NCBI GenBank assembly: GCA_017473705.1 | Contig: JAFUJQ010000001.1 | Location: 60,313-124,312, forward strand | DNA: 64,000 nucleotides | Direction of reading: 5' to 3' | From: Bacteroidales bacterium | Lineage (GTDB): Bacteria; Bacteroidota; Bacteroidia; Bacteroidales; UBA932 | Part shown: positions 35,528 through 45,481 of the stretch, piece after piece | Numbering within the stretch: position 1 is the first letter of the stretch | Layout: every line of letters starts with the position of its first letter | The notes under the pieces: model-generated | What the model saw: only the letters and a program-made list of their open reading frames with translations | Databases searched by the model: none | Told to the model about the DNA's origin: nothing | Translations under genes and position numbers: made by a program

Positions 35528-36850
35528 CTATTTGCAGACCATGATGTTCAGAATCATGTTGTCTGTGTGCTGCATGCCGACCGATCCTATCTTTCCGAGG
35601 TTCTGGATTGTCTTTTCGATGTCCTTTTCAATGATGCCGTCGTGCTCCGAGATGCACATGCCCTCGCGGGCGAGGACTGCTGACTGGAGTGCGCTGGATA
35701 CCCCTGAAGCTACCTTCATCGCGCATCCGACCTTCGCTCCGTCGCACACCATTCCTGTAATGTTTCCGATCATGTTCTTGATTGCTGAGCATACCTGCTC
35801 GTAGTCACCTCCACGAAGATATACAAGTCCGCAGGAAGAACCTGTCGATGCGATCACACATCCGCATAGGGCTGACAGCTTTCCAAGATATCCCTTTATA
35901 TGAATGGCAATAAGATGGCTGAGCACGAGCGCCCTTGCAAGCTGTTCGTCAGTTGTGGCGTACTTGATTGAATATGCTATTACTGGCATAGTCACTGTGA
36001 TTCCCTGGTTTCCACTGCCGGAATTACTCATCGCGGCGAGCGTGCAGCCTGCCATTCTTGCATCAGAAGCGGCTGCTGTAAGCGCCATGGCATAGCATAA
36101 GAAGTCACCTCCGAATACTTCCTTGTTGGCAGATGAGCTGATTGCCTGTCCGACCTTCAGACCGTATGGGCCTTTCAGACCCTCTTCGGCCAGTGCCATG
36201 TTGAGTGTGCGTGATTCCAAAATGAATTCTATGTCTTCGTATGCTACAGTGGAGGCGAACTCAAAGATTTCCTTCACTGTAAGACCGTAGTCAAGCGTAC
36301 TTTTCTGTGCGGCTTCTGCAGTTTCCGTATTCTGTGCTGAGGTGAGCACATCTCCGCAAAAGGCCGTCTCTACGATTCTGTCGTGGTCATCCTCTATGAC
36401 AGTGCTTGCTGTGTGTCCGCATGCATCAGCGACAATAGCCTTGACATACAACTTATGGTCGGTTTCGGCCAGAGCTACAGTTACAATATCTTCACTGACC
36501 ATTTCCTTTGCTCTCTCTATGCTGATTTCATTCAAGTCATGCAGAACCTCAAGACCATAACAGGATTTTCCGCATACCGCGCCCAGGGCCGATGCTATAT
36601 GAAGTCCAACCATGCCTGTTCCCGGGATGCCGACGCCCATGCCGTTTTTCAGGATGTTTCCGCTGACTTCCACGCGGACTGTGTATGAGCCGGACATTCT
36701 CCATTCATGGGATGCGGCCTCGCATTTGTCTTCAATGATTTCCATTGACTTAGCTACGGCAAGTGCTACTGCTATCGGTTCAGTGCAACCTAATGCCGGT
36801 TTTACTTCCTTTCTGATCAGTTCAATGATCTCAGCTTCTCTCGGTGTCAT
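35528..36850 (-). CDS. L-cysteine desulfidase family protein (CyuA/YhaM, UPF0597)
   Basis: 440 aa. The family-defining N terminus LIRKEVKPALGCTEPIAVALA carries Cys22, the presumed iron-sulfur or catalytic Cys. Later conserved blocks include SNSGSGNQGITVTMPV and GCVIASTGSSCGLVYLRGG with further cysteines. CyuA-type enzymes bind a 4Fe-4S cluster and convert L-cysteine to pyruvate, ammonia and sulfide. The start overlaps the stop of the upstream amidase/golvesin gene (ATGA), so it is translationally coupled as the last gene of a three-gene operon. Serine dehydratase-like activity is an alternative. Confidence 0.9.
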   Translation of the reverse strand: MTPREAEIIELIRKEVKPALGCTEPIAVALAVAKSMEIIEDKCEAASHEWRMSGSYTVRVEVSGNILKNGMGVGIPGTGMVGLHIASALGAVCGKSCYGLEVLHDLNEISIERAKEMVSEDIVTVALAETDHKLYVKAIVADACGHTASTVIEDDHDRIVETAFCGDVLTSAQNTETAEAAQKSTLDYGLTVKEIFEFASTVAYEDIEFILESRTLNMALAEEGLKGPYGLKVGQAISSSANKEVFGGDFLCYAMALTAAASDARMAGCTLAAMSNSGSGNQGITVTMPVIAYSIKYATTDEQLARALVLSHLIAIHIKGYLGKLSALCGCVIASTGSSCGLVYLRGGDYEQVCSAIKNMIGNITGMVCDGAKVGCAMKVASGVSSALQSAVLAREGMCISEHDGIIEKDIEKTIQNLGKIGSVGMQHTDNMILNIMVCK

Positions 36851-39800
36851 TTCCTGAAAAATTCTAGGGTGGTTGATATTATCTTGTCAAGACTTTCGTC
36901 CTGCTTCAGTGTCTCGACAGGGAATCCGATACATACGGTCCTGTATCCTTTGCCTTGGTGGCAAACTGCTGCCGGTATGCCTGTGTCGGCATATTTCATC
37001 ATGATCTTTCCGTTCTTTCCGGCAGGCGTTATGCCGTCAGGTGCCTCTACGCAGTAGTGATCCGGATTGATTTCATTATGGAATGAGCCGGCGTGTCCGT
37101 CAGAAACAGCCGTGAGGTCATTTGCCACATATGCGACATCTCCGCTTTTTCCGGCGTATCCTCGTACCCATTTATATCCAAGTACATTGCTTGCGAATTT
37201 CTGTGCAGCCTTCTGCGCTTCCTTGTCAATGTCAAAAGTATATATCTGGCTCCATATGTCAGTACCGATATAGGCGCCGCTCACAAGGACATTTCCTCCG
37301 TCAGAGGTGAAGTCTCTTATGGCATCCTGCAATTCTGCCGGGAATATGCTGTATCTGGTGCCGAGGGTGTCTCTTCCGATCACCGTACTCACCTGTTTGC
37401 CGCATATGAGATCCAATGCCCATGCGTCTTTTCTGTAAGATGAATCGGCGCAGAACCTCTCGTTGCTGCATGATATGAACCTGTGACCTGCTTTCATGAC
37501 GGCTGTACCATGATCATATATGAAATCGTGCGTGTTTCCGGCTACGGTCTTTCCGGCATAGTCATCGAATGATCCTCCGAATCCGGGATTGGCATTGCTT
37601 ATCCATTCCATTCCGCGTCGGAACTGGTACATGTCACCGATATATGCGATGTCTCTGCCGTCAGGCACTCCGCTGTCAAGCCTGTTGTCAAATCCGGCAT
37701 ATGAAGGAGTGTCAATGAATGCCGGTCCGCTGACGCGGTCAAAATTATTGACTATCAGCACGGTGCCTTCTGATGCTTTCTTCGGGATTCCGATGCTTGC
37801 TGTTTCGGAGGCAAAGCTTTTTCCACCTTTGTTGAAGGCAGCTATTCTGAAACTGTAGATGTGTCCAGGCTTGATGTCCACTTCATGAGTGAAATTTTCG
37901 TTCGTTGCTTTGCCTGTCTTGATGATCCTGCCTGTGTCGAAAGCCCCGTCGTCTATGCGCGTATAGAGTATGAACCCTTCGGCATCAGCTGTAGGTTCAA
38001 GCCTGTCTTCTGTCGCCTTCCATGTGATGAATGCCTTGCTGTCTCCAGAGAATCTGACTCCGAGCGAGTTAACAGGAAGAGGCTGCACCTGATATGGTAC
38101 TCCATATCTGTTGCTGAGAAACTTCAGCATGCCCTTATATATTGCTCGGCTTACAGTGAATCTGAATGCAGGGTCAAGGCCATATTTCATGTCTGCGAAG
38201 TTCTGGTGTGACAGCAGCTCGAGAAGCAGAGCGGGACATGAAGGGGTGCGGGATTCGCGATATCCTCTGTCCCATATGTATCTTCTGCGCCAATCAGGAT
38301 TGAACTCCATCTGTATGTCGTTCACGATCTGTGACTGGACTATGTCTGCGTATTCGCGGCTGCTCATCCTGCTTTCCCCTCCCGGGAGGCTGGTCTTGTT
38401 TTCAGACCTGTATGTATATATGGCAAGTGTGCCGATGATCCCGTCATCAGGTGTCACACCAGCGTCCGAGTGAAATCCGAGAGAGAGGTCAACAGGAATG
38501 CCTTTGCCTGGCCGGTCAGGATTCATGTATGATCCGCCGCTGATCCAATCCACCCAGTCTCCTCGGCACATGAAATCTTCCTGATAGTCGTTTTTTGAAT
38601 CTTCAGGCCTGAAGATTTCAGGTGCGGCTCCCGCCCATTGCAGCCAGTATGTGGCACCTTCAGCTGAGCGTGGCATGCCGGATGTCATAGGTGCCTGAGT
38701 CGTGTCGGATGTCTCGCGGGCGATGTTTCCCATCCCTCCGCCGAACTTGACACCATCTGCCGTCACGACTTTTCCCTTGTCGAATCTGTATCCGTCTGGC
38801 GTCCTGCTGCTGAGAGAGACATATCCTTCAGAACCTGCATCAAACTCGAAGGTGCCGAGATATACCCAGGTTCCGCCTCCGATCTTCTGGTTTACAACGA
38901 ATCTGCTTGTGCCTCCCATGTGATTTACCGTGTATAATGCAGCAGAAGTACTTTCCGGCAGTGTCTTGTATGAAACATACACAGCGTATTCTCCTCTTTC
39001 CGGAATGTCCGGTCTCCAGGTTGCAGAGGTCTCTTTTTCTCCGCTCGTGCATTCGCTCTTGCGGGCTGTTCCCATGGAGAACGGCAGGTCTGTCCTGAGG
39101 TATGTTTCTTGCATGTCACCGAACCCGGTGCCCGCATCTTTCCATTGTCCGACCTCCTTGTATTCATACGTGCCCCTGTATCCTGCTGTCCGGTCGTTGT
39201 CTGCTATGACCTCATTAGTCTGGACGTCCCTCTCGCGAGGCAGCATCACATATGCTCCGGCGTTCTCCAGCATAGGTACCAGATATGGCAGTACAAAGCT
39301 TTGGGTGAACATGTCCTCTACGGTCTGGAACAGGCAAGGCCTCTGCCATATCCATTCTCCTTTGCCTTGGTCGAAATATCTTCCATGACTCTGCCATAAG
39401 GCTATGGTTCTTCCTGAAAGCCCCTCAGCATAGTCCGGTGCACTGTATTCCCGCACAACCTGACCTGGGTTGGATGGTTCTGAAACCAGATGCCTGGATT
39501 GAGCCGGACTGCCGTCAAATGTCAGTGGGGCGATTTCGAGCAGGTTTAAGTCAACCTTGCGTGACCTTATTTCTCCTAGATTGTATTTTCGGTATTTCGA
39601 AGGAAACAGGCTTTTCAGCGTTGAACGGAACCATTTGACATCACCGGGACGGAGTGGGTAATCTCCCAGAGACTCTGTGAAATAGAAGTCCAGTTCATAC
39701 CCGCGCTTCATGACTGCCTTGAGAGTGAGATTACCTGTGACAGACGTACGCTCTATCATAAGCGTGTTCAGTGAATCACAGACCTCCTTGAAGTCCTTGA

Positions 39801-39873
39801 TGATGGTGCTCTGTGCGACGGCAGGGCAGGCAGCTGCAAGTACTGCTGTCAATATGATTATAATGCGTTTCAT
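36847..39873 (-). CDS. Exported amidase-like protein with golvesin C-terminal-like and FnIII domains
   Basis: 1008 aa, signal peptide ending about residue 21 (AAACPAVAQ; the Cys16 context could also be a lipobox). An Amidase_3-like catalytic domain appears split. Its first half (about 155-215, TIALWQSHGRYF) is separated from the second half (about 460-590, LSLGFHSDAG with His468, and LLLELLSHQN with Glu552) by a golvesin C-terminal-like beta domain (about 285-378). A fibronectin-III-like domain lies at about 602-705, then a 300-residue C-terminal region I cannot name. Bacteroidota homologues are often labelled xanthan lyase or N-acetylmuramoyl-L-alanine amidase. A peptidoglycan or glycopeptide substrate is inference. 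It is coupled by overlaps to both neighbours. Confidence 0.75.
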   Translation of the reverse strand: MKRIIIILTAVLAAACPAVAQSTIIKDFKEVCDSLNTLMIERTSVTGNLTLKAVMKRGYELDFYFTESLGDYPLRPGDVKWFRSTLKSLFPSKYRKYNLGEIRSRKVDLNLLEIAPLTFDGSPAQSRHLVSEPSNPGQVVREYSAPDYAEGLSGRTIALWQSHGRYFDQGKGEWIWQRPCLFQTVEDMFTQSFVLPYLVPMLENAGAYVMLPRERDVQTNEVIADNDRTAGYRGTYEYKEVGQWKDAGTGFGDMQETYLRTDLPFSMGTARKSECTSGEKETSATWRPDIPERGEYAVYVSYKTLPESTSAALYTVNHMGGTSRFVVNQKIGGGTWVYLGTFEFDAGSEGYVSLSSRTPDGYRFDKGKVVTADGVKFGGGMGNIARETSDTTQAPMTSGMPRSAEGATYWLQWAGAAPEIFRPEDSKNDYQEDFMCRGDWVDWISGGSYMNPDRPGKGIPVDLSLGFHSDAGVTPDDGIIGTLAIYTYRSENKTSLPGGESRMSSREYADIVQSQIVNDIQMEFNPDWRRRYIWDRGYRESRTPSCPALLLELLSHQNFADMKYGLDPAFRFTVSRAIYKGMLKFLSNRYGVPYQVQPLPVNSLGVRFSGDSKAFITWKATEDRLEPTADAEGFILYTRIDDGAFDTGRIIKTGKATNENFTHEVDIKPGHIYSFRIAAFNKGGKSFASETASIGIPKKASEGTVLIVNNFDRVSGPAFIDTPSYAGFDNRLDSGVPDGRDIAYIGDMYQFRRGMEWISNANPGFGGSFDDYAGKTVAGNTHDFIYDHGTAVMKAGHRFISCSNERFCADSSYRKDAWALDLICGKQVSTVIGRDTLGTRYSIFPAELQDAIRDFTSDGGNVLVSGAYIGTDIWSQIYTFDIDKEAQKAAQKFASNVLGYKWVRGYAGKSGDVAYVANDLTAVSDGHAGSFHNEINPDHYCVEAPDGITPAGKNGKIMMKYADTGIPAAVCHQGKGYRTVCIGFPVETLKQDESLDKIISTTLEFFRK

Positions 39874-41705
39874 TAAAGGGCCTGCATGTCGTTGAGTTTC
39901 TTGTAATATCCGTTCAGGGCGAGCAGCTCCTCGTGCTTTCCTCTTTCCACGATTCTTCCCTCATGGAGCACGCAGATCTCGTCGGCGTTCTTGATTGTCG
40001 AGAGCCTGTGGGCGATCGCTATGGTTGTCCTTGAGCCTGTAAGCCTGTCGAGCGCCTCCTGGACAAGCTTTTCGGACTCTGTGTCAAGGGCGGAGGTTGC
40101 CTCGTCAAGAATGAGCACCGGAGGGTTCTTTAGGATTGCACGTGCTATGCTGATCCTCTGTCTCTGACCGCCGGACAATTTGGAACCTCTGTCACCGATG
40201 TTGGTCATGTATCCCTCTTCCTTTTCCATGATGAAGTCGTGGGCATTTGCAATCTTTGCCGCCGCAACGACCTGTTCCATGGTAGCTCCTTCTACTCCGA
40301 AGGCTATATTGTTGAATATGGTGTCATTGAATAGGATGGCTTCCTGATTGACATTTCCTATGAGTGATCGCAGATCCTTTATGCGTAGTTCGCGGATGTC
40401 TGTGCCGTCTATCGAAATGCTTCCTGAACAGACGTCATGATATCTCGGAATCAGATCGACCAGAGTTGATTTTCCAGAGCCGGATTGTCCCACGAGAGCG
40501 ACCATCTTTCCCTTTGGAATTGTGAGGTCTATGTCTGTAAGTATCTGTCTGCCTTCCTCGTATGAGAATCCTACTCCCTGGAAACGGATTTCATTCTCAA
40601 ATCCCTTGATTTCCTTCGGATTGGCAATCTCCTTTATGTTGTTTTCCGCCGTCATGATCTTGTCGATCCTCTCCATCGATGCAAGTCCCTTCGGGATGTT
40701 GTATCCTGCCTTGGAGAAGTCCTTGAGCGGGTTGAGGACGCTGTAAAGGATGACCATGTAGAATATGAATGTCGGCGCGTCGATAGGTGAGGCGTCGCTG
40801 AGAATCAGCGTACCGCCGAACCAGAGGACTATCATGATCATGCAAGTCCCGAGGAATTCGCTGACAGGGTGTGCTGAAGCCTGTCTTGTGGAAACCTTGC
40901 CGGACGCTGTCTTGTATTCGTCAGCTGTGCGGGCGAATCTGTCCTTCATCTTGTCCTCGGCTATGAATGCCTTGATGACGCGGAGACCTCCCAGAGTCTC
41001 GTCAAGCTGCGACATGGTGTCGCTCCACTTTGCCTGTGCCTCGAGCGACTTCCTCTTGAGCTTCTTGCCGATGGCGCTCATGCCCCATGCCATGAGCGGC
41101 ACGACGGCAAGCGTGAAGAGGGTGAGCTGCCAGCTTGTTACGATGAGGGTGGCGAAGTAGAATATGATCAGGATGGGATTCTTGATGAGCATGTCCAGCG
41201 AACTTGTGATGGAATACTCGATCTCGTTCACGTCACCGCTCATTCGTGCTATGATGTCGCCTTTCTTCTGCTGTGAGAAGAACCCCAGAGGAAGACTCAG
41301 GAGCTTGTTGTATACCTGGGTCCTTATGTCTCTTACGATACCTGTCCTGATAGGGACCATGATCGCCGATGAACCGAAATAGCATGATGTCTTCAGTGCG
41401 GTCATGAGCATCATGAAAAGTCCGAGGAGCATGAGTGTCTTGGAACCGCCCCAGGTGTCTATTGCCAGGGTCACATAGTAGTACATGTTGTTCATTACCA
41501 CCTCCTTCATCGGAAGTCCGCTGTCCCATGGTATGAACTGGTAGACTGTCGTGTCGAGCCCGAACAGTATCTGAAGTATAGGGATTATCAGTGTGAATGA
41601 AAATATGTTGAACACTGCCGAAAGGATGTTCAGCAGGATGGACCAGGCCATGTAGCCTGTATATGGTGATGCGTATCTTTTAAGAAGTCTGAAGAAATCT
41701 TTCAT
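39873..41705 (-). CDS. ABC transporter, fused permease-ATPase (MsbA-like)
   Basis: 610 aa. Six transmembrane helices in the first ~330 residues, then an ATPase with Walker A GQSGSGKST, signature LSGGQRQR and Walker B VLILDEATSALD, and the H-loop AHRLST. Such half-transporters work as homodimers; MsbA flips lipid A core, others export peptides or drugs. No export-specific peptidase domain is present. Its TAA overlaps the ATG of the amidase-like gene by one base. A -7-like TATCTTTG lies just upstream. Confidence 0.92.
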   Translation of the reverse strand: MKDFFRLLKRYASPYTGYMAWSILLNILSAVFNIFSFTLIIPILQILFGLDTTVYQFIPWDSGLPMKEVVMNNMYYYVTLAIDTWGGSKTLMLLGLFMMLMTALKTSCYFGSSAIMVPIRTGIVRDIRTQVYNKLLSLPLGFFSQQKKGDIIARMSGDVNEIEYSITSSLDMLIKNPILIIFYFATLIVTSWQLTLFTLAVVPLMAWGMSAIGKKLKRKSLEAQAKWSDTMSQLDETLGGLRVIKAFIAEDKMKDRFARTADEYKTASGKVSTRQASAHPVSEFLGTCMIMIVLWFGGTLILSDASPIDAPTFIFYMVILYSVLNPLKDFSKAGYNIPKGLASMERIDKIMTAENNIKEIANPKEIKGFENEIRFQGVGFSYEEGRQILTDIDLTIPKGKMVALVGQSGSGKSTLVDLIPRYHDVCSGSISIDGTDIRELRIKDLRSLIGNVNQEAILFNDTIFNNIAFGVEGATMEQVVAAAKIANAHDFIMEKEEGYMTNIGDRGSKLSGGQRQRISIARAILKNPPVLILDEATSALDTESEKLVQEALDRLTGSRTTIAIAHRLSTIKNADEICVLHEGRIVERGKHEELLALNGYYKKLNDMQAL

Positions 41706-41728
41706 TGCGAGTCTTTGCTATAATCATA

Positions 41729-41736
41729 CAAAGATA
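41729..41736 (-). promoter_or_regulatory. Possible -7 box of the ABC transporter operon
   Basis: TATCTTTG on the minus strand, 24 bp before the start codon. No TTTG 19-21 nt further upstream, so only half the consensus is present. Confidence 0.35.
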
Positions 41737-41752
41737 GCAAATGTTTGCATTC

Positions 41753-42772
41753 TTACAGCATTTTATACACCCAATGGTATATAAGAAATATCCTTTTTCT
41801 CAGAATTTCCAGGTCTATTGTTTCCGGCGTGTCATAAGTCTTGTTCGTGTTCATCGTGATGCCGGAAGTGAAGAGTACGGACGGGATGCCGTTGTCTATG
41901 AACACTCTCTGGTCAGACAGCCTGTAGAACATCTGAGTGAAGTTCTTGCTGCCATAGTATGTGTAGTCATATTCCATGTCTATGGCGAATGTCTTGTTGC
42001 ATGCGTTCAGCATGCCTCTTTGGGAAGGTTTGAGGGATTCGTTGCCGAGCATGATTATATAATCGCTCCTTCCGGACTTGAGAGGCGATGAGGTGCATCC
42101 TATCTGGTCTATGTTGACCATCATGGAGATTTTGCCCTTGGTTATGGCCTTGCCGGAAACGGGGTCTTTCAAAGTGCCGTTCCTTATCATCTCCCAGAGC
42201 GCTTTTGAACCTGCCATACTGTGCTCTTTGGCATCGAATGCCACAAATATCACGTTGCTCCCGTGGCTTATGCCAAGATTCCTGCATGCGGACAGCATTT
42301 CGGCAATTGACAGCAAAGCTGCTGTGCCCGAGGCGTTTGCATCTGCTCCTGGGTATAATCTCCCGTCAAGTGTCCCTATGTGGTCATAATGTGCGCCAAT
42401 CACCACATAACGGTCCTTTGCGATGTCTGCTGAGCCGGGCAGCATTCCTGCGATGTTCCTGCCGAATCGTCCGTTTCCAAGATCTACCGGCAATGCGTAT
42501 GAATCTCCCATTTTCATGAGCCCGATTCTCTCGAACTCCCTTTTCAGCCATAGGCCGGCTATGCCTCCGCCTTTCTCTCCGGCTCCACGTCCGCAGCACA
42601 GCGGATCGCATAGGTATGATATCTGCTTGTAAAGTCCGTCTTTGGTTATGAGTCTTCTTGCTGCCCGGTGTTCCGGTGTCACGGAGTTCTGTGCGTATGC
42701 ATCAGAGCCTGCAGACAGCCATGCAGCCGTGGCAATCATCGTGAGGATGAGTGCTCTGAGATAAATTTTCAT
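41753..42772 (-). CDS. M28 family metallopeptidase (exported)
   Basis: 339 aa from ATG 42772 (MKIYLRALI), chosen because it gives a clean signal peptide ending DAYAQ; an ATG five codons upstream (42787) is possible. M28 ligand blocks: GAHYDH, GADANASGT with the bridging Asp, and FDAKEHSMAGS. In the last block the usual Glu-Glu pair reads Lys-Glu, so the metal-binding Glu is kept but the general-base Glu is a Lys. Zn-dependent aminopeptidases of this family act in the periplasm. Catalytic competence here is uncertain. Divergent from the TPR gene. Confidence 0.85.
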   Translation of the reverse strand: MKIYLRALILTMIATAAWLSAGSDAYAQNSVTPEHRAARRLITKDGLYKQISYLCDPLCCGRGAGEKGGGIAGLWLKREFERIGLMKMGDSYALPVDLGNGRFGRNIAGMLPGSADIAKDRYVVIGAHYDHIGTLDGRLYPGADANASGTAALLSIAEMLSACRNLGISHGSNVIFVAFDAKEHSMAGSKALWEMIRNGTLKDPVSGKAITKGKISMMVNIDQIGCTSSPLKSGRSDYIIMLGNESLKPSQRGMLNACNKTFAIDMEYDYTYYGSKNFTQMFYRLSDQRVFIDNGIPSVLFTSGITMNTNKTYDTPETIDLEILRKRIFLIYHWVYKML

Positions 42773-42776
42773 TGTT

Positions 42777-42811
42777 TTTGGATGCATACGCGCGATAAAT
42801 GATTATCTTTG
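42777..42811 (+). promoter_or_regulatory. Likely promoter of the TPR-HAD-MBL operon
   Basis: TATCTTTG (42804-42811) with TTTG at 42777-42780; the 23-nt spacer is longer than the optimum. The start of transcription would fall about 28 nt before ATG 42847. Confidence 0.45.
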
Positions 42812-42846
42812 TAAATTGTGCCGCGAAAATAGCAATTTTTTTTGAT

Positions 42847-44856
42847 ATGCATAGAATACTGAAATGTCTCATAGTGTCCATGGTGCTCCTGATAGCAGGG
42901 GCGGCTGATGCATTGGCCCAATATGACAAGGATGTATTCTTCATGCGCGGACGCAATGCACTGGCTGACGGCAAGTATGCCCTGGCGATCGACAACTTCA
43001 ATGTACTGGCCCAGCTGGACACGACTGACTGCTGGACTTTCTTCTTCCGAGGCATAGCGAAATACAATCTCGGCGACCTGCGTGGAGCAAAGCGCGACTT
43101 TGACAGGTCGGTGAGGATAAATCCTGTGTTCACTTCCGGATATCACTATCGTGGAATCACAGAGAGCCGTTTTGGCAATTACGAGGAGGCTCTGGCCGAC
43201 TTGCAGCATGCGATAGACCTGCGTCCTGGATACATCGGACTGTATTTCAGCCGAGGTGTGACATACTTCCTGTCGCAGCAGTTCGAGAAGGCCGTCGAGG
43301 ACTTTGACCGTTACATAAGGAAGGAACCGAAGGACCCTTCCGCATACCTTAACAGGGGAGCAAGCTATCTTTTCCTTGGGGATACGCTCAAGGCGGTGAA
43401 TGACTATAACAAGGCCATAAAGCTTGACAGGTTCGATCCGGAAGGGTATGTCCGTCGAGGCAGGCTGTATGCTTCTCAGAAGGAATATGCCAAGGCCATC
43501 GAGGATATGGACAAGGCCATAAGCCTTGACACTTCCAATACATTCGCATACTTCAACAGGGCTATAATGTACTACGAGCAGGAGAAGTACAAGGAGGCGA
43601 TGGCCGACCTTAACGAAGTGCTCAAGGAAGAGCCTGGCAACGCCCTGACCTTGTATAACCGAGGTCTGATCCATGCTCAGCTTGGTGCCTTTGAGGAGGC
43701 CCTGGAAGATATGGACCGTGTCCTGAACATCAATCCTGAGAATGTCCTTGCATATTTCAACCGTGCTTCCATATTCATCGAGATGGGGCAGTACAGGAAT
43801 GCCCTCGAGGACTATGACAGGGCTATCGAGCTGTATCCTGATTTTGCCAAGGCCTATATGAACAGGGCATATGTGAAGAATCTGCTCGGCGACCATAAGT
43901 CGTCCAAGAAGGACTATGACATAGCACAGCAGAAGGTTCGTGAGTATAGGGAAAAGAACATGACCGACGCCGGTTCGTTCGCTGATACGACCAGAAAATA
44001 CAGTTCTCTGCTGTCGCTGGATGCCGAATTTGCAAAGAAGGACTTCAATGACGAATTGCTTCAGAATCGTGACATTGATGTCCGTTTGAGACCATTGTAT
44101 AAGTATGTGCTTTCCGGTCAGAAGGACGATACGAACTATGCCTTGACAAGAGGATATGAAAATCCTCTGATGGCAAGGCTTGAGGCGGTCATGCCTGTGG
44201 GCATCAAGATTCTGAATGAACCGGTGCAGATCGACGACAGGGCGCTGGCGCAGGCCGAGACGGCGGCATGGTCGGGAAAAACGCCGGAACACATATTCCT
44301 GCGCGCCTTGTGGGAAAATCACGGCAAGCATTTCAACTCGGCTCTCAGCTGCTATACTTCAGCTGTGGAAGCAGAGGACAAGCAGGGCGTAGAGAAACTG
44401 TATGAGGCGTTCTATTACATGAACAGAGGAGTCCTCCGCGCGGAGATGATCGAGTTCCTTTCGTCAATAGAGAACAATGTGCAGGTGCTCTCAATGGATG
44501 ACACCGGCACGACAAGGGCCCGTGTGAAGGACCAGGTGACAAGACAGTATGACTACACCGAAGCGGTCGAAGACCTTAAGGCTGCGCTGGAACTTGTTCC
44601 GGACCTGCCGTATCTGTATTTCAACCTCGGCAATCTGTATTGCCTGTCTGCAGAACACCTGAATTCGATTGAAAACTATACCAAGGCCATAGAGCTTTAT
44701 CCATACATGGGTGATGCATATTTCAACAGAGGCCTTGTGCTTATATATTTGAAGGATAAGGAGAAAGGCTGTATAGACCTCTCGCGTGCCGGAGAGCTTG
44801 GCGTGCGGGATGCATACGGCGTGATCAAGAAATATTGTGAGGAAGAAAATGATTAA
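42847..44856 (+). CDS. Exported tetratricopeptide-repeat protein
   Basis: 669 aa from ATG 42847; the 16 upstream codons of the open frame overlap the promoter and are not likely translated. Signal peptide ends at ADALAQ. At least ten TPR units with the W-L-G-Y-A-F-A-P spacing (for example AIDLRPGYIGLYFSRG, AISLDTSNTFAYFNRA, AIELYPDFAKAYMNRA) run to about residue 350, then a linker with repeats resuming near the C terminus (AIELYPYMGDAYFNRG). TPR proteins scaffold protein complexes. It is probably periplasmic or outer-membrane-associated. Its stop overlaps the start of the HAD gene. Confidence 0.9.
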   Translation: MHRILKCLIVSMVLLIAGAADALAQYDKDVFFMRGRNALADGKYALAIDNFNVLAQLDTTDCWTFFFRGIAKYNLGDLRGAKRDFDRSVRINPVFTSGYHYRGITESRFGNYEEALADLQHAIDLRPGYIGLYFSRGVTYFLSQQFEKAVEDFDRYIRKEPKDPSAYLNRGASYLFLGDTLKAVNDYNKAIKLDRFDPEGYVRRGRLYASQKEYAKAIEDMDKAISLDTSNTFAYFNRAIMYYEQEKYKEAMADLNEVLKEEPGNALTLYNRGLIHAQLGAFEEALEDMDRVLNINPENVLAYFNRASIFIEMGQYRNALEDYDRAIELYPDFAKAYMNRAYVKNLLGDHKSSKKDYDIAQQKVREYREKNMTDAGSFADTTRKYSSLLSLDAEFAKKDFNDELLQNRDIDVRLRPLYKYVLSGQKDDTNYALTRGYENPLMARLEAVMPVGIKILNEPVQIDDRALAQAETAAWSGKTPEHIFLRALWENHGKHFNSALSCYTSAVEAEDKQGVEKLYEAFYYMNRGVLRAEMIEFLSSIENNVQVLSMDDTGTTRARVKDQVTRQYDYTEAVEDLKAALELVPDLPYLYFNLGNLYCLSAEHLNSIENYTKAIELYPYMGDAYFNRGLVLIYLKDKEKGCIDLSRAGELGVRDAYGVIKKYCEEEND

Positions 44857-45481
44857 AGCGATAATATTCGATATGGGAGGCGTCCTTGTGGACCTGGACA
44901 TCGAAGACTGCAAGAAGGTTTTCAAGGAGACTCTCGGATACAATGACATAGACCAGATCATAGATGCTTGCCATCAGAAAGGCATCTATGGAGATCTGGA
45001 GGGAGGAACTCTCTCAGCTGAAGAGTTCCGTTCCATAGTTCTCGCGAGTTCAAGGCCAGGTTCGACTCCTGAAATGGTCGACGAGGCCATGTCGCATATA
45101 CTTGTAGGCATTGATCCATATAAGGTGCAGCTGCTGAAGAAGCTGGCTCAGGATTATGACTTATATATGCTCAGCAACAACAACGCCATCTGTCTGCCTT
45201 ATTCGCGTGGCATGTTTGCAGAGGCTGGCATTCCGTTGGAGAGCATATTCAAGAAATGCTTCTTCTCGTTCGAGATGAAGGCGCTGAAGCCTTCTGCTGC
45301 GTTTTATAAGGAAGTCGTAGAGCAGATCGGTCTGCCTGCAGAAGAGATGCTCTTCATCGATGATTCTCAGTGCAATGTTGACGGATCTGTCGCAGCCGGG
45401 CTTCCAGCGGTCTATTATGAACCGGGCACCGATCTCGAGGCTTTGATTTATGGAGTTTTGGATAAGGAGGGAGGTCGCTGA
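44849..45481 (+). CDS. HAD-IA family hydrolase (YihX-like phosphatase)
   Basis: 210 aa from ATG 44849, which overlaps the TPR stop (ATGATTAA); an in-frame GTG at 44837 is the alternative. Motif I is IFDMGGVLVDLD (DxG instead of DxD, as in YihX), motif II LSNNN, motif III Lys in MKALKPSAAFY and motif IV FIDDSQCN. YihX dephosphorylates alpha-glucose-1-phosphate. With a starch locus on this chromosome, a sugar-phosphate substrate is plausible but unproven. Shares one base with the next gene (TGATG). Confidence 0.9.
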   Translation: MIKAIIFDMGGVLVDLDIEDCKKVFKETLGYNDIDQIIDACHQKGIYGDLEGGTLSAEEFRSIVLASSRPGSTPEMVDEAMSHILVGIDPYKVQLLKKLAQDYDLYMLSNNNAICLPYSRGMFAEAGIPLESIFKKCFFSFEMKALKPSAAFYKEVVEQIGLPAEEMLFIDDSQCNVDGSVAAGLPAVYYEPGTDLEALIYGVLDKEGGR

